Assembly: GCA_963851025.1 (NCBI GenBank)
Contig: CAWKOA010000006.1
Location: 496,001 to 560,000 of the forward strand
Direction: 5' to 3'
Source: RYN-230 sp963851025
Lineage (GTDB): Bacteria > Actinomycetota > Actinomycetes > Streptosporangiales > Streptosporangiaceae
Length of the DNA: 64,000 nt
The notes under the pieces: model-generated
What the model was told of the DNA's origin: nothing
What the model saw: only the letters and a program-made list of their open reading frames with translations
Databases searched by the model: none
In this document: positions 51,955-60,844 of the stretch, one piece after another
Layout of the letters: every line of letters starts with the position of its first letter
How positions within the stretch are numbered: position 1 is the stretch's first letter
Made by a program: the position numbers and the translations under genes

Positions 51955-52908
51955 GTGGCACAACGTGAAGTCGAGTTCATCAGCGGCGGCGAGACCGTTC
52001 GCGGCGACCTGCTGCTCCCCGAGGGCGACGGCCCGTTCCCGGTCGTGGTCATGGCGGGCGGCTGGTGCTACGTCAAGGAACTCCGCCAGCCCCAGTACGC
52101 GGCCGACTTCGTCCGGCGCGGCTTCGCGGCGCTGATCTTCGACTACCGGCGGATGGGCGCCAGCGACGGCGAACCGCGCCAGCACATCGACCCCGGGGAC
52201 CAGATCGAGGACTACAAGAACGCGATCACGTTCGTGTCCAGCCTCCCCGAGATCGACGCCACCCGGATCGGCATCTGGGGCATCTCCTACAGCGGGGGCC
52301 ATGTGCTGATCGTCGGGGCCACCGACCCGCGGGTGAAGTCGGTCGTCTCCAACGTCCCGGTCATCGACGGCTACCAGACCATGTGGCGGATGCACGGCAC
52401 CGTGCGGTTCCGCATGCTCAAGTCGCTCATCGCCGAGGAGCGGGTCAAGCGGACCGAGTCCGGCACGCACTCCTACATGCCGATGTCCGGCACGCCGGCC
52501 GGGCCCAACGACGAGCTGAGCGTGTGGCCCGACGACGACGTGCGCACGGTGTTCGAGGAGCTCAAGGCGACCCAGGCCCCCCGGCACGAGCACCGCAACA
52601 CGATCGCCTCGACCGAGCAGCTGATGGAGTACGACGCCTCGGTCTTCGCCCCGCGGCTGATCAACGTGCCGACCATGATGATCGTCGCCGACGGGGACGA
52701 CATCACCATGTGGGACCAGGAGATCGCGGCCTTCGACGCCATCCCGAGCCCGCGCAAGGAACTCGTGGTCATCCCGTCCACCTCGCACATGACCCTCTAC
52801 AGCGATGTGACCGCGCTGGACTTCGCCGCCCGGGCGGCCGGCTCCTGGTTCAGCCGCACGCTGATGGAACTGCCCACCACGGACAACCAGGTCGGCCACT
52901 TCGGCTGA
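51955..52908 (+). CDS. Alpha/beta hydrolase (dienelactone-hydrolase-like)
   Basis: 317 residues. It has PFPVVVMAGGWCYVKE after the first strands, the nucleophile elbow GISYSGG (about residues 107-113), an acid candidate in MIVADGDDITMW, and a His in STSHMTLYSD. It resembles the Xaa-Pro-peptidase/acetylhydrolase branch of alpha/beta hydrolases. The GTG at 51955 has AGGAG about 8 nt upstream; upstream codons of the same frame look random. It leads the second catabolic operon and may hydrolyse an ester or lactone before or after import; no signal peptide, so it is cytoplasmic. Confidence 0.8.
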   Translation: MAQREVEFISGGETVRGDLLLPEGDGPFPVVVMAGGWCYVKELRQPQYAADFVRRGFAALIFDYRRMGASDGEPRQHIDPGDQIEDYKNAITFVSSLPEIDATRIGIWGISYSGGHVLIVGATDPRVKSVVSNVPVIDGYQTMWRMHGTVRFRMLKSLIAEERVKRTESGTHSYMPMSGTPAGPNDELSVWPDDDVRTVFEELKATQAPRHEHRNTIASTEQLMEYDASVFAPRLINVPTMMIVADGDDITMWDQEIAAFDAIPSPRKELVVIPSTSHMTLYSDVTALDFAARAAGSWFSRTLMELPTTDNQVGHFG

Positions 52909-53011
52909 GCACCCGCCGGGGCCACGCGGTGACCGCTCACGGTGACCACTCGTGGCCGCCGGCCCGTGACCCGCTGACCAACCGGACGACAGGGACTGAG
53001 GGGGGACCGCG

Positions 53012-54205
53012 ATGACGCGCCACACCGCACAGCCAGAGATGGCGGGCACGCCCGCGCCGGGCGGCGCCGCCGCCCGTTCCCGGCTGTCCCTGGCCGACCT
53101 GCGCTGGCGGGGCGCCCCGGTGGCCGTGCCGTGGGCCGTGGCCCTGGCCATGCTCGTGGTGAGCGTGGGCCTGTACCCCGCCACCGTCCACTTCGGCGGC
53201 CTGGCTACCCTGACCCCGCTGCTCGGGGTGCTGGTCATCGCCTCGCTGGGCCAGTCGCTGGTCATCGGGACCGGCGGCATCGACCTGAGCGTGTCCTCGG
53301 TGATCACCGTGGTCGGGGTGGTCTTCGTGATGAAGGCCGGCCCCAAGGGCGGCTCGACCACCCTGGGGCTGGTCTACGCCCTGCTCATCGGGCTCGCGTG
53401 CGGGGTCACCAACGGGTTGCTGGTCGAATACCTGTACCTCAGCCCGCTGGTCACCACGCTGGCCACCGGCCAGGTGATGGCCGGGCTGGCCAGCATCTGG
53501 TACGGCAACGGCACCAACGGGCTGACCGTGCCGGCCAGCTGGAAGAACCTCACCGGCGACACGCTGGCGGGCGGTGTCAGCTACGTGCTGGTGATCTCGC
53601 TGGTCTCCGCCGTGCTGCTGAGCATCGTGCTCAGCCACACCGTGGTGGGCCGCCGGCTGACCGTGGCCAGCACCAGTCCCCGCGCGGCCGGGTACCAGGG
53701 CATCGCGGCCCGCCGCTACCGGGCCGCCACCTACGTGGTGGCCTCGGCGCTGTACGCGCTGGCCGGCGTGCTGTTCGTCGGGGACATCGGCACCTCGACG
53801 CTGTCTCTCGGTGACGTGTACCAGCTGTCCACCATCGTGGCCGTGGTGCTCGGCGGCGCCGCGCTGAGCGGCGGCAAGCTGCATCCGGCCGCCACGGTGG
53901 CCGGCGCCCTGTTCCTCTCGCTGATCAACAACGACGTGGCCGCCTCCGGCATCGCCCCCGGGACGCAGAGCGTGCTCCAGGGGGCCGTGCTGGTCCTGGC
54001 GATGGCGGCCACGGGCACCGGGGCGCTGCGTGGCCTGCGCCGACGCCGGCTGCGCGCCGCGCTCGCCTCATCCGCACCACTGTCCGCCGATCCGCAAGCC
54101 CCGGGGCCCCCCGCCGCCCCGGCCTCACCAACCAGCGCACCCGGCTCACCACCGGGCCATACATCGCGGCGCGACCGCACGACGGCGCAGCCGCCCAACG
54201 GGTAA
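53012..54205 (+). CDS. CUT2-type ABC transporter permease
   Basis: 397 residues with about nine membrane helices and the BPD_transp_2 pattern: SLGQSLVIGTGGIDLSVSSV, TLATGQVMAGLASIWYGNGT, and the coupling loop VASTSPRAAGYQGI. A Pro/Ser-rich hydrophilic tail of about 45 residues (PAAPASPTSAPGSPPG) is unusual. ATG at 53012 with GAGGGGGGA upstream. Together with the binding protein at 54310 and the fused ATPase-permease at 55673 it forms an importer with two different permease chains. Confidence 0.9.
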   Translation: MTRHTAQPEMAGTPAPGGAAARSRLSLADLRWRGAPVAVPWAVALAMLVVSVGLYPATVHFGGLATLTPLLGVLVIASLGQSLVIGTGGIDLSVSSVITVVGVVFVMKAGPKGGSTTLGLVYALLIGLACGVTNGLLVEYLYLSPLVTTLATGQVMAGLASIWYGNGTNGLTVPASWKNLTGDTLAGGVSYVLVISLVSAVLLSIVLSHTVVGRRLTVASTSPRAAGYQGIAARRYRAATYVVASALYALAGVLFVGDIGTSTLSLGDVYQLSTIVAVVLGGAALSGGKLHPAATVAGALFLSLINNDVAASGIAPGTQSVLQGAVLVLAMAATGTGALRGLRRRRLRAALASSAPLSADPQAPGPPAAPASPTSAPGSPPGHTSRRDRTTAQPPNG

Positions 54206-54309
54206 GGCGCGACGACCCGTCCGCACCGCCCCGAGCGTCATCGGTGTCCTACCCACGAGGCCGCCGGGCCACCCGGCCTGGGTCTCGCCTCAGAGAAGAG
54301 GTTCCAGTC

Positions 54310-55611
54310 GTGTTCGGTATCCCATCCCCGGGCCCCCGCCGCTTCCGCGCGGCCGCGGGGCTCGCCGTGGCCGCGATCATCGCGGCGCCAGTCCTGTCCG
54401 CCTGCGGGTCCTCCAGCAGCAGCGGTTCCTCCGCCAGCTCGACGGGCGGCAGCAGCAGCTCGAAGTACAGCCCCGCCCCCCTGAACCTGACGTCGGCCGA
54501 GCAGACCACCATCTTGAAGAAGGCGTTCCTGACCGACTCGGTATCGGCCGGCAGCATCAACCCGGTCATCCTGCAGGGCCTGGAAGAGGCGGGCCGCGGC
54601 TACACCGCCGCGCAGGTCAGCAAGGCCTGGGCCTGCCAGTCCCAGGCCACCTGCAAGATCGGTAACGGCTCGCAGACCCTCGCCTACCTCGACGGCTCCG
54701 GCGGGAACCTGTGGCGGGAGATCACCCGGGCCGCGATCACGCTGGAGGCCGAGGACTACCCGAACATCGGCACGGTCATGTACCTGAACGCGGCGGGCAG
54801 CCTGCAGACCATGCAGGCCGACCTGAAGACGCTGATCGCCCGGCGGGTCACCGGCATCGTCACCTACGACGACTTCGGCCCGGCCATGACCGCGGCCTTC
54901 CAGCAGGCCAAGGCCGCAGGCATCCCGATCGTCGCCTTCGGCGGCACGCCCGGCCCCGGCGCGGTCAGCACCGTCGTCTCCCAGGTCCAGTCCAGCTTCT
55001 GCAGCGACGGCGTGCAGATGGCCCAGACCACGGCCAAGATGCTCGGCGGTCACGGCAATGTCGCGTACTTCACCGGCACCCCCGGCAACCCGCAGGGCGC
55101 CGGCTGGCAGGCCTGCGCGACCAGCTGGTTCGCCAAGAACGCCCCCGGGATCAAGGTGGTGGACAAGTCCAACACCGGGTGGAGCAACTCGGGCACGGTG
55201 TCGGCGACCTCCGCGCTGATCGCCACGGGCAAGAAGGTCAACGCGATCCTGTACGACTACGCCAACCAGACGGTCAACATCGTGCAGACCTACCAGCACG
55301 CCAAGCAGCCGGTCCCCGACCAGGTGACCTGGACGACCGACAACCAGCTGCTGCAGCAGTGGGAGCAGGGCCAGAAGTCGTCTGACCCGTGGAAGCTGGC
55401 CGACTCCTCCAGCATCAACTTCGAGGGCAACATCGCGCTGGCCGCGCTGATGAACCACCTGGCCGGGAAATCGGTCCCCAGCACGCTCATCTTCCCGCTG
55501 CCGTTCGTGCAGGCGCAGATGGGCGACTACAACGCCAGCCAGCCCGCGGACGGCCCCGGCCCGACGCTGATGCCGGACCCGCTGCTGGGCAAGCTGCTCG
55601 GCCAGAGCTGA
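54310..55611 (+). CDS. ABC transporter substrate-binding lipoprotein
   Basis: 433 residues. The signal peptide ends in lipobox VLSAC (Cys32), followed by a long Ser/Gly linker. A Peripla_BP_4-type fold then shows GTVMYLNAAGSLQTMQADLK and GIPIVAFGGTPGPGAV. Cys pairs (WACQSQATCKIG) may form disulfides. The GTG at 54310 is chosen for its AGAAGAGG site and because it sets the signal peptide correctly. It sits between the permease and the ATPase fusion, with about 104 and 61 bp spacers. Ligand unknown. Confidence 0.88.
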   Translation: MFGIPSPGPRRFRAAAGLAVAAIIAAPVLSACGSSSSSGSSASSTGGSSSSKYSPAPLNLTSAEQTTILKKAFLTDSVSAGSINPVILQGLEEAGRGYTAAQVSKAWACQSQATCKIGNGSQTLAYLDGSGGNLWREITRAAITLEAEDYPNIGTVMYLNAAGSLQTMQADLKTLIARRVTGIVTYDDFGPAMTAAFQQAKAAGIPIVAFGGTPGPGAVSTVVSQVQSSFCSDGVQMAQTTAKMLGGHGNVAYFTGTPGNPQGAGWQACATSWFAKNAPGIKVVDKSNTGWSNSGTVSATSALIATGKKVNAILYDYANQTVNIVQTYQHAKQPVPDQVTWTTDNQLLQQWEQGQKSSDPWKLADSSSINFEGNIALAALMNHLAGKSVPSTLIFPLPFVQAQMGDYNASQPADGPGPTLMPDPLLGKLLGQS

Positions 55612-55672
55612 GCGGCAGCGGGCCACGTCAGGGACCAGCGCACCCGGGGACGCCGAGACCGTGGAGGGTCAC

Positions 55673-58297
55673 GTGCAGCAGTCTGAACCGGACAAGGCCG
55701 CGGTCCTGTCCGCCGGGCCGGACGGGTACCCCAGCCCGTCCGGCCCGGCCGGGCCGGATGCACCGGACGGACCGGACACCGGCGGCCTGGCCGCCGAGGG
55801 CCTGACCAAGACCTTCGGCCCGACCACCGCGCTGCGCCAGGTGTCGGCCACGTTCCCGCGCGGCCAGGTGCACGGGCTGATCGGCGAGAACGGCTCGGGC
55901 AAGTCCACGTTCGTCAAGATCGTGGCCGGGATCCACCGCGCGGACCTGGGCCGGGTCACCCTCGACGGGGTGACCGTCGCGGCCAGCGACGCCGCCGCCC
56001 CGGGCACGGTCCGGGTCGGCGCGGTGTACCAGGACGGCTCGCTCATCGAGGAGCTGACCGTCGGGCAGAACCTCGACCTCATCGTCGCGCCCCCGTTCCG
56101 CGGCGGCGAGGCCCGCGGCGGCGAGGCCGGCGGCTGGCAGCGCCCGCTGCTCAGCCGGTTCGGGCTGGACGGCATCGACCTGGCCAGCCGGGTCGCCGAC
56201 CTCCCGGCCAACGAGCAGCGCCTGGTCGAGATCGCCGCCACGCTGGCCCGCCGGCCCGACGTGCTGCTGTTCGACGAGTCAACCTCGGTGCTGGACGAGC
56301 GGGGCGTGGCCCGGGTACTGGCCAGCATGCGGGAGGCGGCCGCGCAGGGGGCCTGCGTCATCTTCGTCACGCACCGGCTGCACGAGGTCCTGGCCGTGGC
56401 GCAGGACATCACGGTGCTGCGCGACGGCGCGGTGGTCGCGGAGCTGCCCACCGCGGGAGCGTCTGCCGACGAGCTGGTGCGGCACATGGCCGGGCGCGAG
56501 GTGGCCGCCTTCCACCGGCGGGAGGTCTCGCACGCGGGCGAGCAGACGGTACTGCAAGCCCGCGGGCTGCGGGCCGCCCGCTGCGGCCCGGTGGACCTGG
56601 CCGTCCGCCGGGGCGAGATCGTCGGCATCGCGGGCGCGGCCGGCAACGGCCAGGCCGAGCTGATCCGGGCGCTGGCCGGCGAGGGCCGCCGCCGCGGCGA
56701 GGTGCAGGTCGGCGGCCGGCCGCTGACCCGCCAGGAGCAGGCGGTCTCGCGGGGCGCGGTCTTCGTCAGCTCCGACCGCCGCAGCGAGTCCCTGTCCAGC
56801 CTGCTGTCGGTGCGGGAGAACTACACGATCGCGCTGCGCGGCGGCACCGGGCCCTGGTGGTCCTGGCTGCGGCGGGGTCCCGAGACCCGGCAGGCCAACG
56901 CGCTCGCCGACCGCTACGACCTGGCCCGCAAGTCGATCGAGCAGCCGGTCAGCTCGCTGTCCGGCGGTAACCAGCAGAAGGTGGCGATCGGCCGGGCGGT
57001 GGCCCGCGAGCCGGACGTGCTGCTGGTCGAGGAGCCGACCGCGGGCGTGGACGTCCGGTCCCGGTTCAGCATCTACCGCTCGCTGGCCGGGGTCGCCGAG
57101 CGCGGCACCGCGGTGGTGTTCACCTCCACCGACGCCAGCGAGCTGCGGCTGCTGGCCGACCGGGTGGTGGTCCTGGCCCGCGGCCGCCAGGTGGCCGAGC
57201 TGCACGGCGAGGCGGTCACCGAGGAAGCGATCGTGCACGCGTTCTCCACCGCGACCGAGCACGAGGCGGCCGAGGAGGCCGAGGGCCAGTCCCTGGGCCG
57301 CTGGGAGCGCGTGCTCAACCAGGTGACCTGGACGCCCGCCACCTTCGTGCTGCTGGCCGTGCTGCTGGCCGCGCTGGGCGGCTACGCCTCGGCCCGGGAC
57401 AGCTCGTTCGCGACCATGGGCAACGTCGGGGCCATCTTGCAGCTCTGCCTGCCGCTGGCCCTGGTGGCCATGGCCGAGCTGCCGGTCCTGCTGGTCGGGG
57501 AGATCGACGCGTCGCTCGGCTCGGTGATGGGCCTGATCGTCGTGCTGCTGTCCTTCTTCCCCGGGGTGCCGGTGCCGGTGGCCTTCCTGCTCGCGCTGGC
57601 CGCGGGCGGGGTATGCGGCGCGCTCAACGCGGTGCTGGTGGTCGGCATGCGGATCACCCCGGTGATCGCCACCATCGCCACGCTCGGCGTGTTCCTCGGC
57701 ATCGGCGAGATCCTCCGGCCCACCCCGGGGGGCCTGATCAGCCTGCACCTGTCCTCGGCCGTGCAGTCGGCGGTGGGCCAGATCCCGGTGCTGTTCGTCG
57801 TCGCCGTGGTCCTGGCGGTGGTCATCGACCTGGGCGTGAACCTGACCCGGACCGGCCTGAAAGCCCGCGCGGTCGGGTACTCGGCGCCGCGCGCCGCCCA
57901 GCTCGGGGTCCGGTCCCCGCGGTTCCGGGCGGCCATGTTCGTGCTGGCCGGGGTGATCGCCGGGCTGGCCGGGACGGTGCTGGCCGCGCAGACCGGGACC
58001 GGCGACCCGAGCGTCGGCTCCGGATACACGCTGCTCTCGCTGGCCGTGCCGGTGATCGGCGGGGCGGTGCTGAGCGGCGGCCGGGGATCCGCGCTCGGCT
58101 GCGTGCTCGGCGCGCTGTTCGTCGCCGAGGTCGAGGACTTCATCCCCTTCATTAACCTTCCCACCGGGGGCTACCTGATCACCGTGGGGGCGCTCACCGT
58201 GGTGGCGCTGATCGTGGGCACGAGGCACGGCCTCGGGCCGCGGGCGGCGCTGGCCCGGTTCACTCCAACCAGCCGGACCCGGTCCGGCGGAAAGTAG
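55673..58297 (+). CDS. CUT2-type ABC ATPase fused to a permease domain
   Basis: 874 residues. Residues about 35-510 are a two-domain RbsA-like ATPase: Walker A GENGSGKST, Walker B VLLFDESTS, and a second domain with LSGGNQQKVAIGRAV. The first signature is degenerate (ADLPANEQRLVEIAA in place of LSxGQ). From about residue 555 a complete RbsC-like permease follows (LPLALVAMAELPVLLVGEID, VIATIATLGVFLGIGEIL, VGYSAPRAAQLGVRS). Separate genes are the rule, so the fusion is noteworthy, especially since another permease is encoded at 53012. The GTG at 55673 has GGAGGG 5 nt upstream; an in-frame GTG at 55661 is less likely. The SDR starts 6 bp after its stop. Confidence 0.9.
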   Translation: MQQSEPDKAAVLSAGPDGYPSPSGPAGPDAPDGPDTGGLAAEGLTKTFGPTTALRQVSATFPRGQVHGLIGENGSGKSTFVKIVAGIHRADLGRVTLDGVTVAASDAAAPGTVRVGAVYQDGSLIEELTVGQNLDLIVAPPFRGGEARGGEAGGWQRPLLSRFGLDGIDLASRVADLPANEQRLVEIAATLARRPDVLLFDESTSVLDERGVARVLASMREAAAQGACVIFVTHRLHEVLAVAQDITVLRDGAVVAELPTAGASADELVRHMAGREVAAFHRREVSHAGEQTVLQARGLRAARCGPVDLAVRRGEIVGIAGAAGNGQAELIRALAGEGRRRGEVQVGGRPLTRQEQAVSRGAVFVSSDRRSESLSSLLSVRENYTIALRGGTGPWWSWLRRGPETRQANALADRYDLARKSIEQPVSSLSGGNQQKVAIGRAVAREPDVLLVEEPTAGVDVRSRFSIYRSLAGVAERGTAVVFTSTDASELRLLADRVVVLARGRQVAELHGEAVTEEAIVHAFSTATEHEAAEEAEGQSLGRWERVLNQVTWTPATFVLLAVLLAALGGYASARDSSFATMGNVGAILQLCLPLALVAMAELPVLLVGEIDASLGSVMGLIVVLLSFFPGVPVPVAFLLALAAGGVCGALNAVLVVGMRITPVIATIATLGVFLGIGEILRPTPGGLISLHLSSAVQSAVGQIPVLFVVAVVLAVVIDLGVNLTRTGLKARAVGYSAPRAAQLGVRSPRFRAAMFVLAGVIAGLAGTVLAAQTGTGDPSVGSGYTLLSLAVPVIGGAVLSGGRGSALGCVLGALFVAEVEDFIPFINLPTGGYLITVGALTVVALIVGTRHGLGPRAALARFTPTSRTRSGGK

Positions 58298-58303
58298 GAC
58301 ACC

Positions 58304-59164
58304 GTGGCAGACCTGCATGGGCGGGTGGCGCTGGTCACCGGGGCAGCGCGGGGCCAGGGACGCTCGCACGCCGTGACGCTGGCGCAGGCCGGGGCGGACA
58401 TCATCGCCGCCGACATCTGCGCCCCCGTGGCCACCGCGCCGTACCCGCTGTCGACCCGGGAAGACCTGGACTCAGCCGTCGCCGAGGTGGAGAAGCTCGA
58501 CCGGCGGGCGCTGCCGGTGGAATGCGACATCCGCAGCAGCGGCCAGCTGGACGCGGCCGTCGCGGCGGGCCTGGCCGAGTTCGGCAAGATCGACATCCTG
58601 GTCGCCAACGCGGGCATCTGGGCCCTGGGCAAGCTCTGGGAGCTCACCGAGGAGCAGTGGCAGGAGATGCTCGACATCAACCTGACCGGCGCGTGGCGCA
58701 GCATCAAGGCCGTGGTCCCGTCGATGATCGCCAACGGCGGCGGCTCGATCGTGCTGACCTCGTCGGTGAACGGCCTGGAGGCCGGCGGCGGCATGGCCCA
58801 CTACGTCGCGGCCAAGCACGGCGTGCTCGGGCTGATGAAGAACGCGGCCCTGGAGCTGGGGCCCTACAACATCCGCTGCAACGCGGTGTGCCCCGGCATC
58901 GTGGACACCAAGATGAACGACTGGCAGGGCTGCTACGACATGATGGCGGGCCACCCGGGCGGCACCCCGGAAGACCGCCGCTACGCGGCCTACAGCTGGT
59001 CGGTGCTGGCCGGCCGCGGACTGCTGAAGCCGTCCACGGTCAGCAAGGCGGTGCGCTGGCTCGCCTCCGACGACGCGGCCGACGTGACCGGCGTCGCACT
59101 GCCCATCGACGGCGGTCATTCCATCCTGCCGGGCGTCAATCCAGACCCGGTCCGTGATTTCTGA
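58304..59164 (+). CDS. SDR family oxidoreductase, mycofactocin-coupled type
   Basis: 286 residues. The coenzyme motif TGAARGQGRSHAV and the following DICAPVATAPYPLSTREDL are characteristic of the mycofactocin-coupled SDR subfamily (TIGR03971), which keep their NAD bound and pass electrons to mycofactocin. The catalytic set is Ser near 144, Tyr near 159 in HYVAAKHG, and the Lys after it. It would oxidise an alcohol intermediate. GTG start, 6 bp after the transporter. No mycofactocin biosynthesis genes are in the window, so the cofactor must come from elsewhere in the genome. Confidence 0.88.
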   Translation: MADLHGRVALVTGAARGQGRSHAVTLAQAGADIIAADICAPVATAPYPLSTREDLDSAVAEVEKLDRRALPVECDIRSSGQLDAAVAAGLAEFGKIDILVANAGIWALGKLWELTEEQWQEMLDINLTGAWRSIKAVVPSMIANGGGSIVLTSSVNGLEAGGGMAHYVAAKHGVLGLMKNAALELGPYNIRCNAVCPGIVDTKMNDWQGCYDMMAGHPGGTPEDRRYAAYSWSVLAGRGLLKPSTVSKAVRWLASDDAADVTGVALPIDGGHSILPGVNPDPVRDF

Positions 59165-59167
59165 GCC

Positions 59168-59182
59168 CGAACGGACCGTTCG
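59168..59182. promoter_or_regulatory. Perfect 15-bp palindrome before the acyl-CoA ligase gene
   Basis: CGAACGG-A-CCGTTCG, starting 4 bp after the SDR stop and ending 33 bp before the ligase ATG. The form resembles operators of TetR-type acyl-CoA regulators. No such regulator is in the window. Confidence 0.5.
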
Positions 59183-59215
59183 AGCCAATGACCCGGGAAG
59201 AAGCGAGGTGACCTC

Positions 59216-60844
59216 ATGCCGGTGACGGCGACGTGGCGCCCGCCGCTGGGTTTCCCGGAGGCGGAAGCCATCACCGAGGCCACCCCGGCCCTGCTGGGCC
59301 GGGTGGCCGGCGCGGACCCGGGCCGGGTGCTGGTGATCGACGGCGCGGTCAGGCTGACCGGCGCGGCGCTGTGCTCGGCGGTCGCGGCGGACCAGGCCCG
59401 GCTGCGCGCCGCCGGGGTGCGGCGCGGGGACGTGGTGTGCGTCCAGCTGCCGAACTGGTGGGAGGCGGTCTCGCTGGCCCACGCCGTGTGGGGGATGGGC
59501 GCCACGCTGTGCCCGGTGCCGGTGAACTACCGGGTGGCCGAGATGTCCGCCATCCTGGGCGCCGTGCCGGTCGCCGCGTTCGCCGCGCCCGCGTCCTACC
59601 GCGGCACCGCCTACCCGCCGATGATCGCCGAGGCGATGCAGCGCAGCGGGGTGACCGCGCCGCTGGTGACCGTGCGCCCGGAGGACCCGGGGACCCCGGC
59701 CCCGGCCGGCCCGCCGCCGTACGCGCCCGCGGGCGGGCCGGAACTGGCCGGCGACCTGGACGCGGTGTCCCTGCTGATGTTCACCTCGGGCACGACCGGG
59801 CGGCCCAAGGGCGTGCTGCACAGCCACCGCACGCTGCTGGCCGACGCGCAGAGCATCGCGGACCTGTACCGGATGCGGGGCGACGTGGTCTACATGCCCT
59901 CGCCCGTGGGTCACGTCACCGGGCTGGTCTACGGCGTGCTGATGCCGCTGCTGATGGACGGCAGCTGCGTGCTGCAAGCCGAATGGGACGCGGCGGCCGG
60001 CGCGGACCTGGTCGAGCGGCACGGCGGCACGGTCTGCGTGGGGGCCACCCCGTTCCTGCGCGGGCTGACCGATGAGTACCGGCGGCGGGGCCAGCGCTCG
60101 GCGCTGCGCGCGTTCATCTGCGGCGGCGCCGACGTGCCGCCGTCCCTGGTCCGCGAGGCGGAAGCGGCCCTGGGCGCCACCGTGGCCCGGGCCTACGGGC
60201 TGACCGAGATGCCCACGGTGACCTGCGGCGGCCCGGACGACCCGGAAGCCATCCGGGCGGACACCGACGGCCGGCTGACCGGGTCGTCGCAGGCCCGGCT
60301 GGCCCGCCCGGCCGGCCGGAGCGGCGGAGCCGGCGGGAGCGGGGCCGGCGGGACCGGTGAGCTGGAGGTGCGCGGCCCGGAACTGTGCCTGGGCTACCTG
60401 GACCCGGCCGACACGGCGGCGTCGTTCACCGCGGACGGCTGGTTCCGCACCGGGGACCTGGCCCGGCTGGGCCCGGACCAGGACGTGACGATCGTGGGGC
60501 GGGCCAAGGACATCGTGGTCCGCGGCGGCGAGAACATCAGCATGAAAGAGGTCGAGGACTACCTGGCCGCGCACCCGCACGTCGCGGACGTGGCCATCGT
60601 CGGCGTGCCCGATGCCGTGCTCGGCGAGCGGGCCTGCGCGTTCGTGGTGGCCCGCGACGGGGCGCCGACGCTGGCCGGGCTGGCCGCCTACCTGTCCGGG
60701 CAGGGCATCGCCCGGCACAAGCTGCCCGAGTACCTGCTGGTGGTCCCGGCGCTGCCGCGCACGCTCAGCGGGAAGATCCAGAAGTTCCGGCTGCGGCAGC
60801 AGGCCGCGGAACTCCTCGCGGCCGGGCGCGGTGAGCGCCGGTGA
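59216..60844 (+). CDS. AMP-forming acyl-CoA synthetase (class I adenylate-forming)
   Basis: 542 residues. A3 motif FTSGTTGRPKGVLHSHRTLL (about residues 192-211), A5 YGLTEMP, A7 GWFRTGDLARLG, A8 GRAKDIVVRGGENISMKEVE and A10 RTLSGKIQKF with the catalytic Lys. A Gly/Ala-rich low-complexity insert (AGRSGGAGGSGAGGTGE) lies near residue 370. It activates a carboxylic acid to its CoA ester through an acyl-adenylate. The ATG at 59216 has GAGGTGA upstream; its stop overlaps the next gene by 4 bp. In this operon it could activate the acid formed by oxidation of the imported compound. Confidence 0.92.
   Translation: MPVTATWRPPLGFPEAEAITEATPALLGRVAGADPGRVLVIDGAVRLTGAALCSAVAADQARLRAAGVRRGDVVCVQLPNWWEAVSLAHAVWGMGATLCPVPVNYRVAEMSAILGAVPVAAFAAPASYRGTAYPPMIAEAMQRSGVTAPLVTVRPEDPGTPAPAGPPPYAPAGGPELAGDLDAVSLLMFTSGTTGRPKGVLHSHRTLLADAQSIADLYRMRGDVVYMPSPVGHVTGLVYGVLMPLLMDGSCVLQAEWDAAAGADLVERHGGTVCVGATPFLRGLTDEYRRRGQRSALRAFICGGADVPPSLVREAEAALGATVARAYGLTEMPTVTCGGPDDPEAIRADTDGRLTGSSQARLARPAGRSGGAGGSGAGGTGELEVRGPELCLGYLDPADTAASFTADGWFRTGDLARLGPDQDVTIVGRAKDIVVRGGENISMKEVEDYLAAHPHVADVAIVGVPDAVLGERACAFVVARDGAPTLAGLAAYLSGQGIARHKLPEYLLVVPALPRTLSGKIQKFRLRQQAAELLAAGRGERR

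Noticed and set aside
58472..60718. 748-codon open frame on the minus strand opposite the SDR and acyl-CoA ligase genes
   Set aside because: High-GC shadow frame; the plus strand carries all adenylation and SDR motifs.
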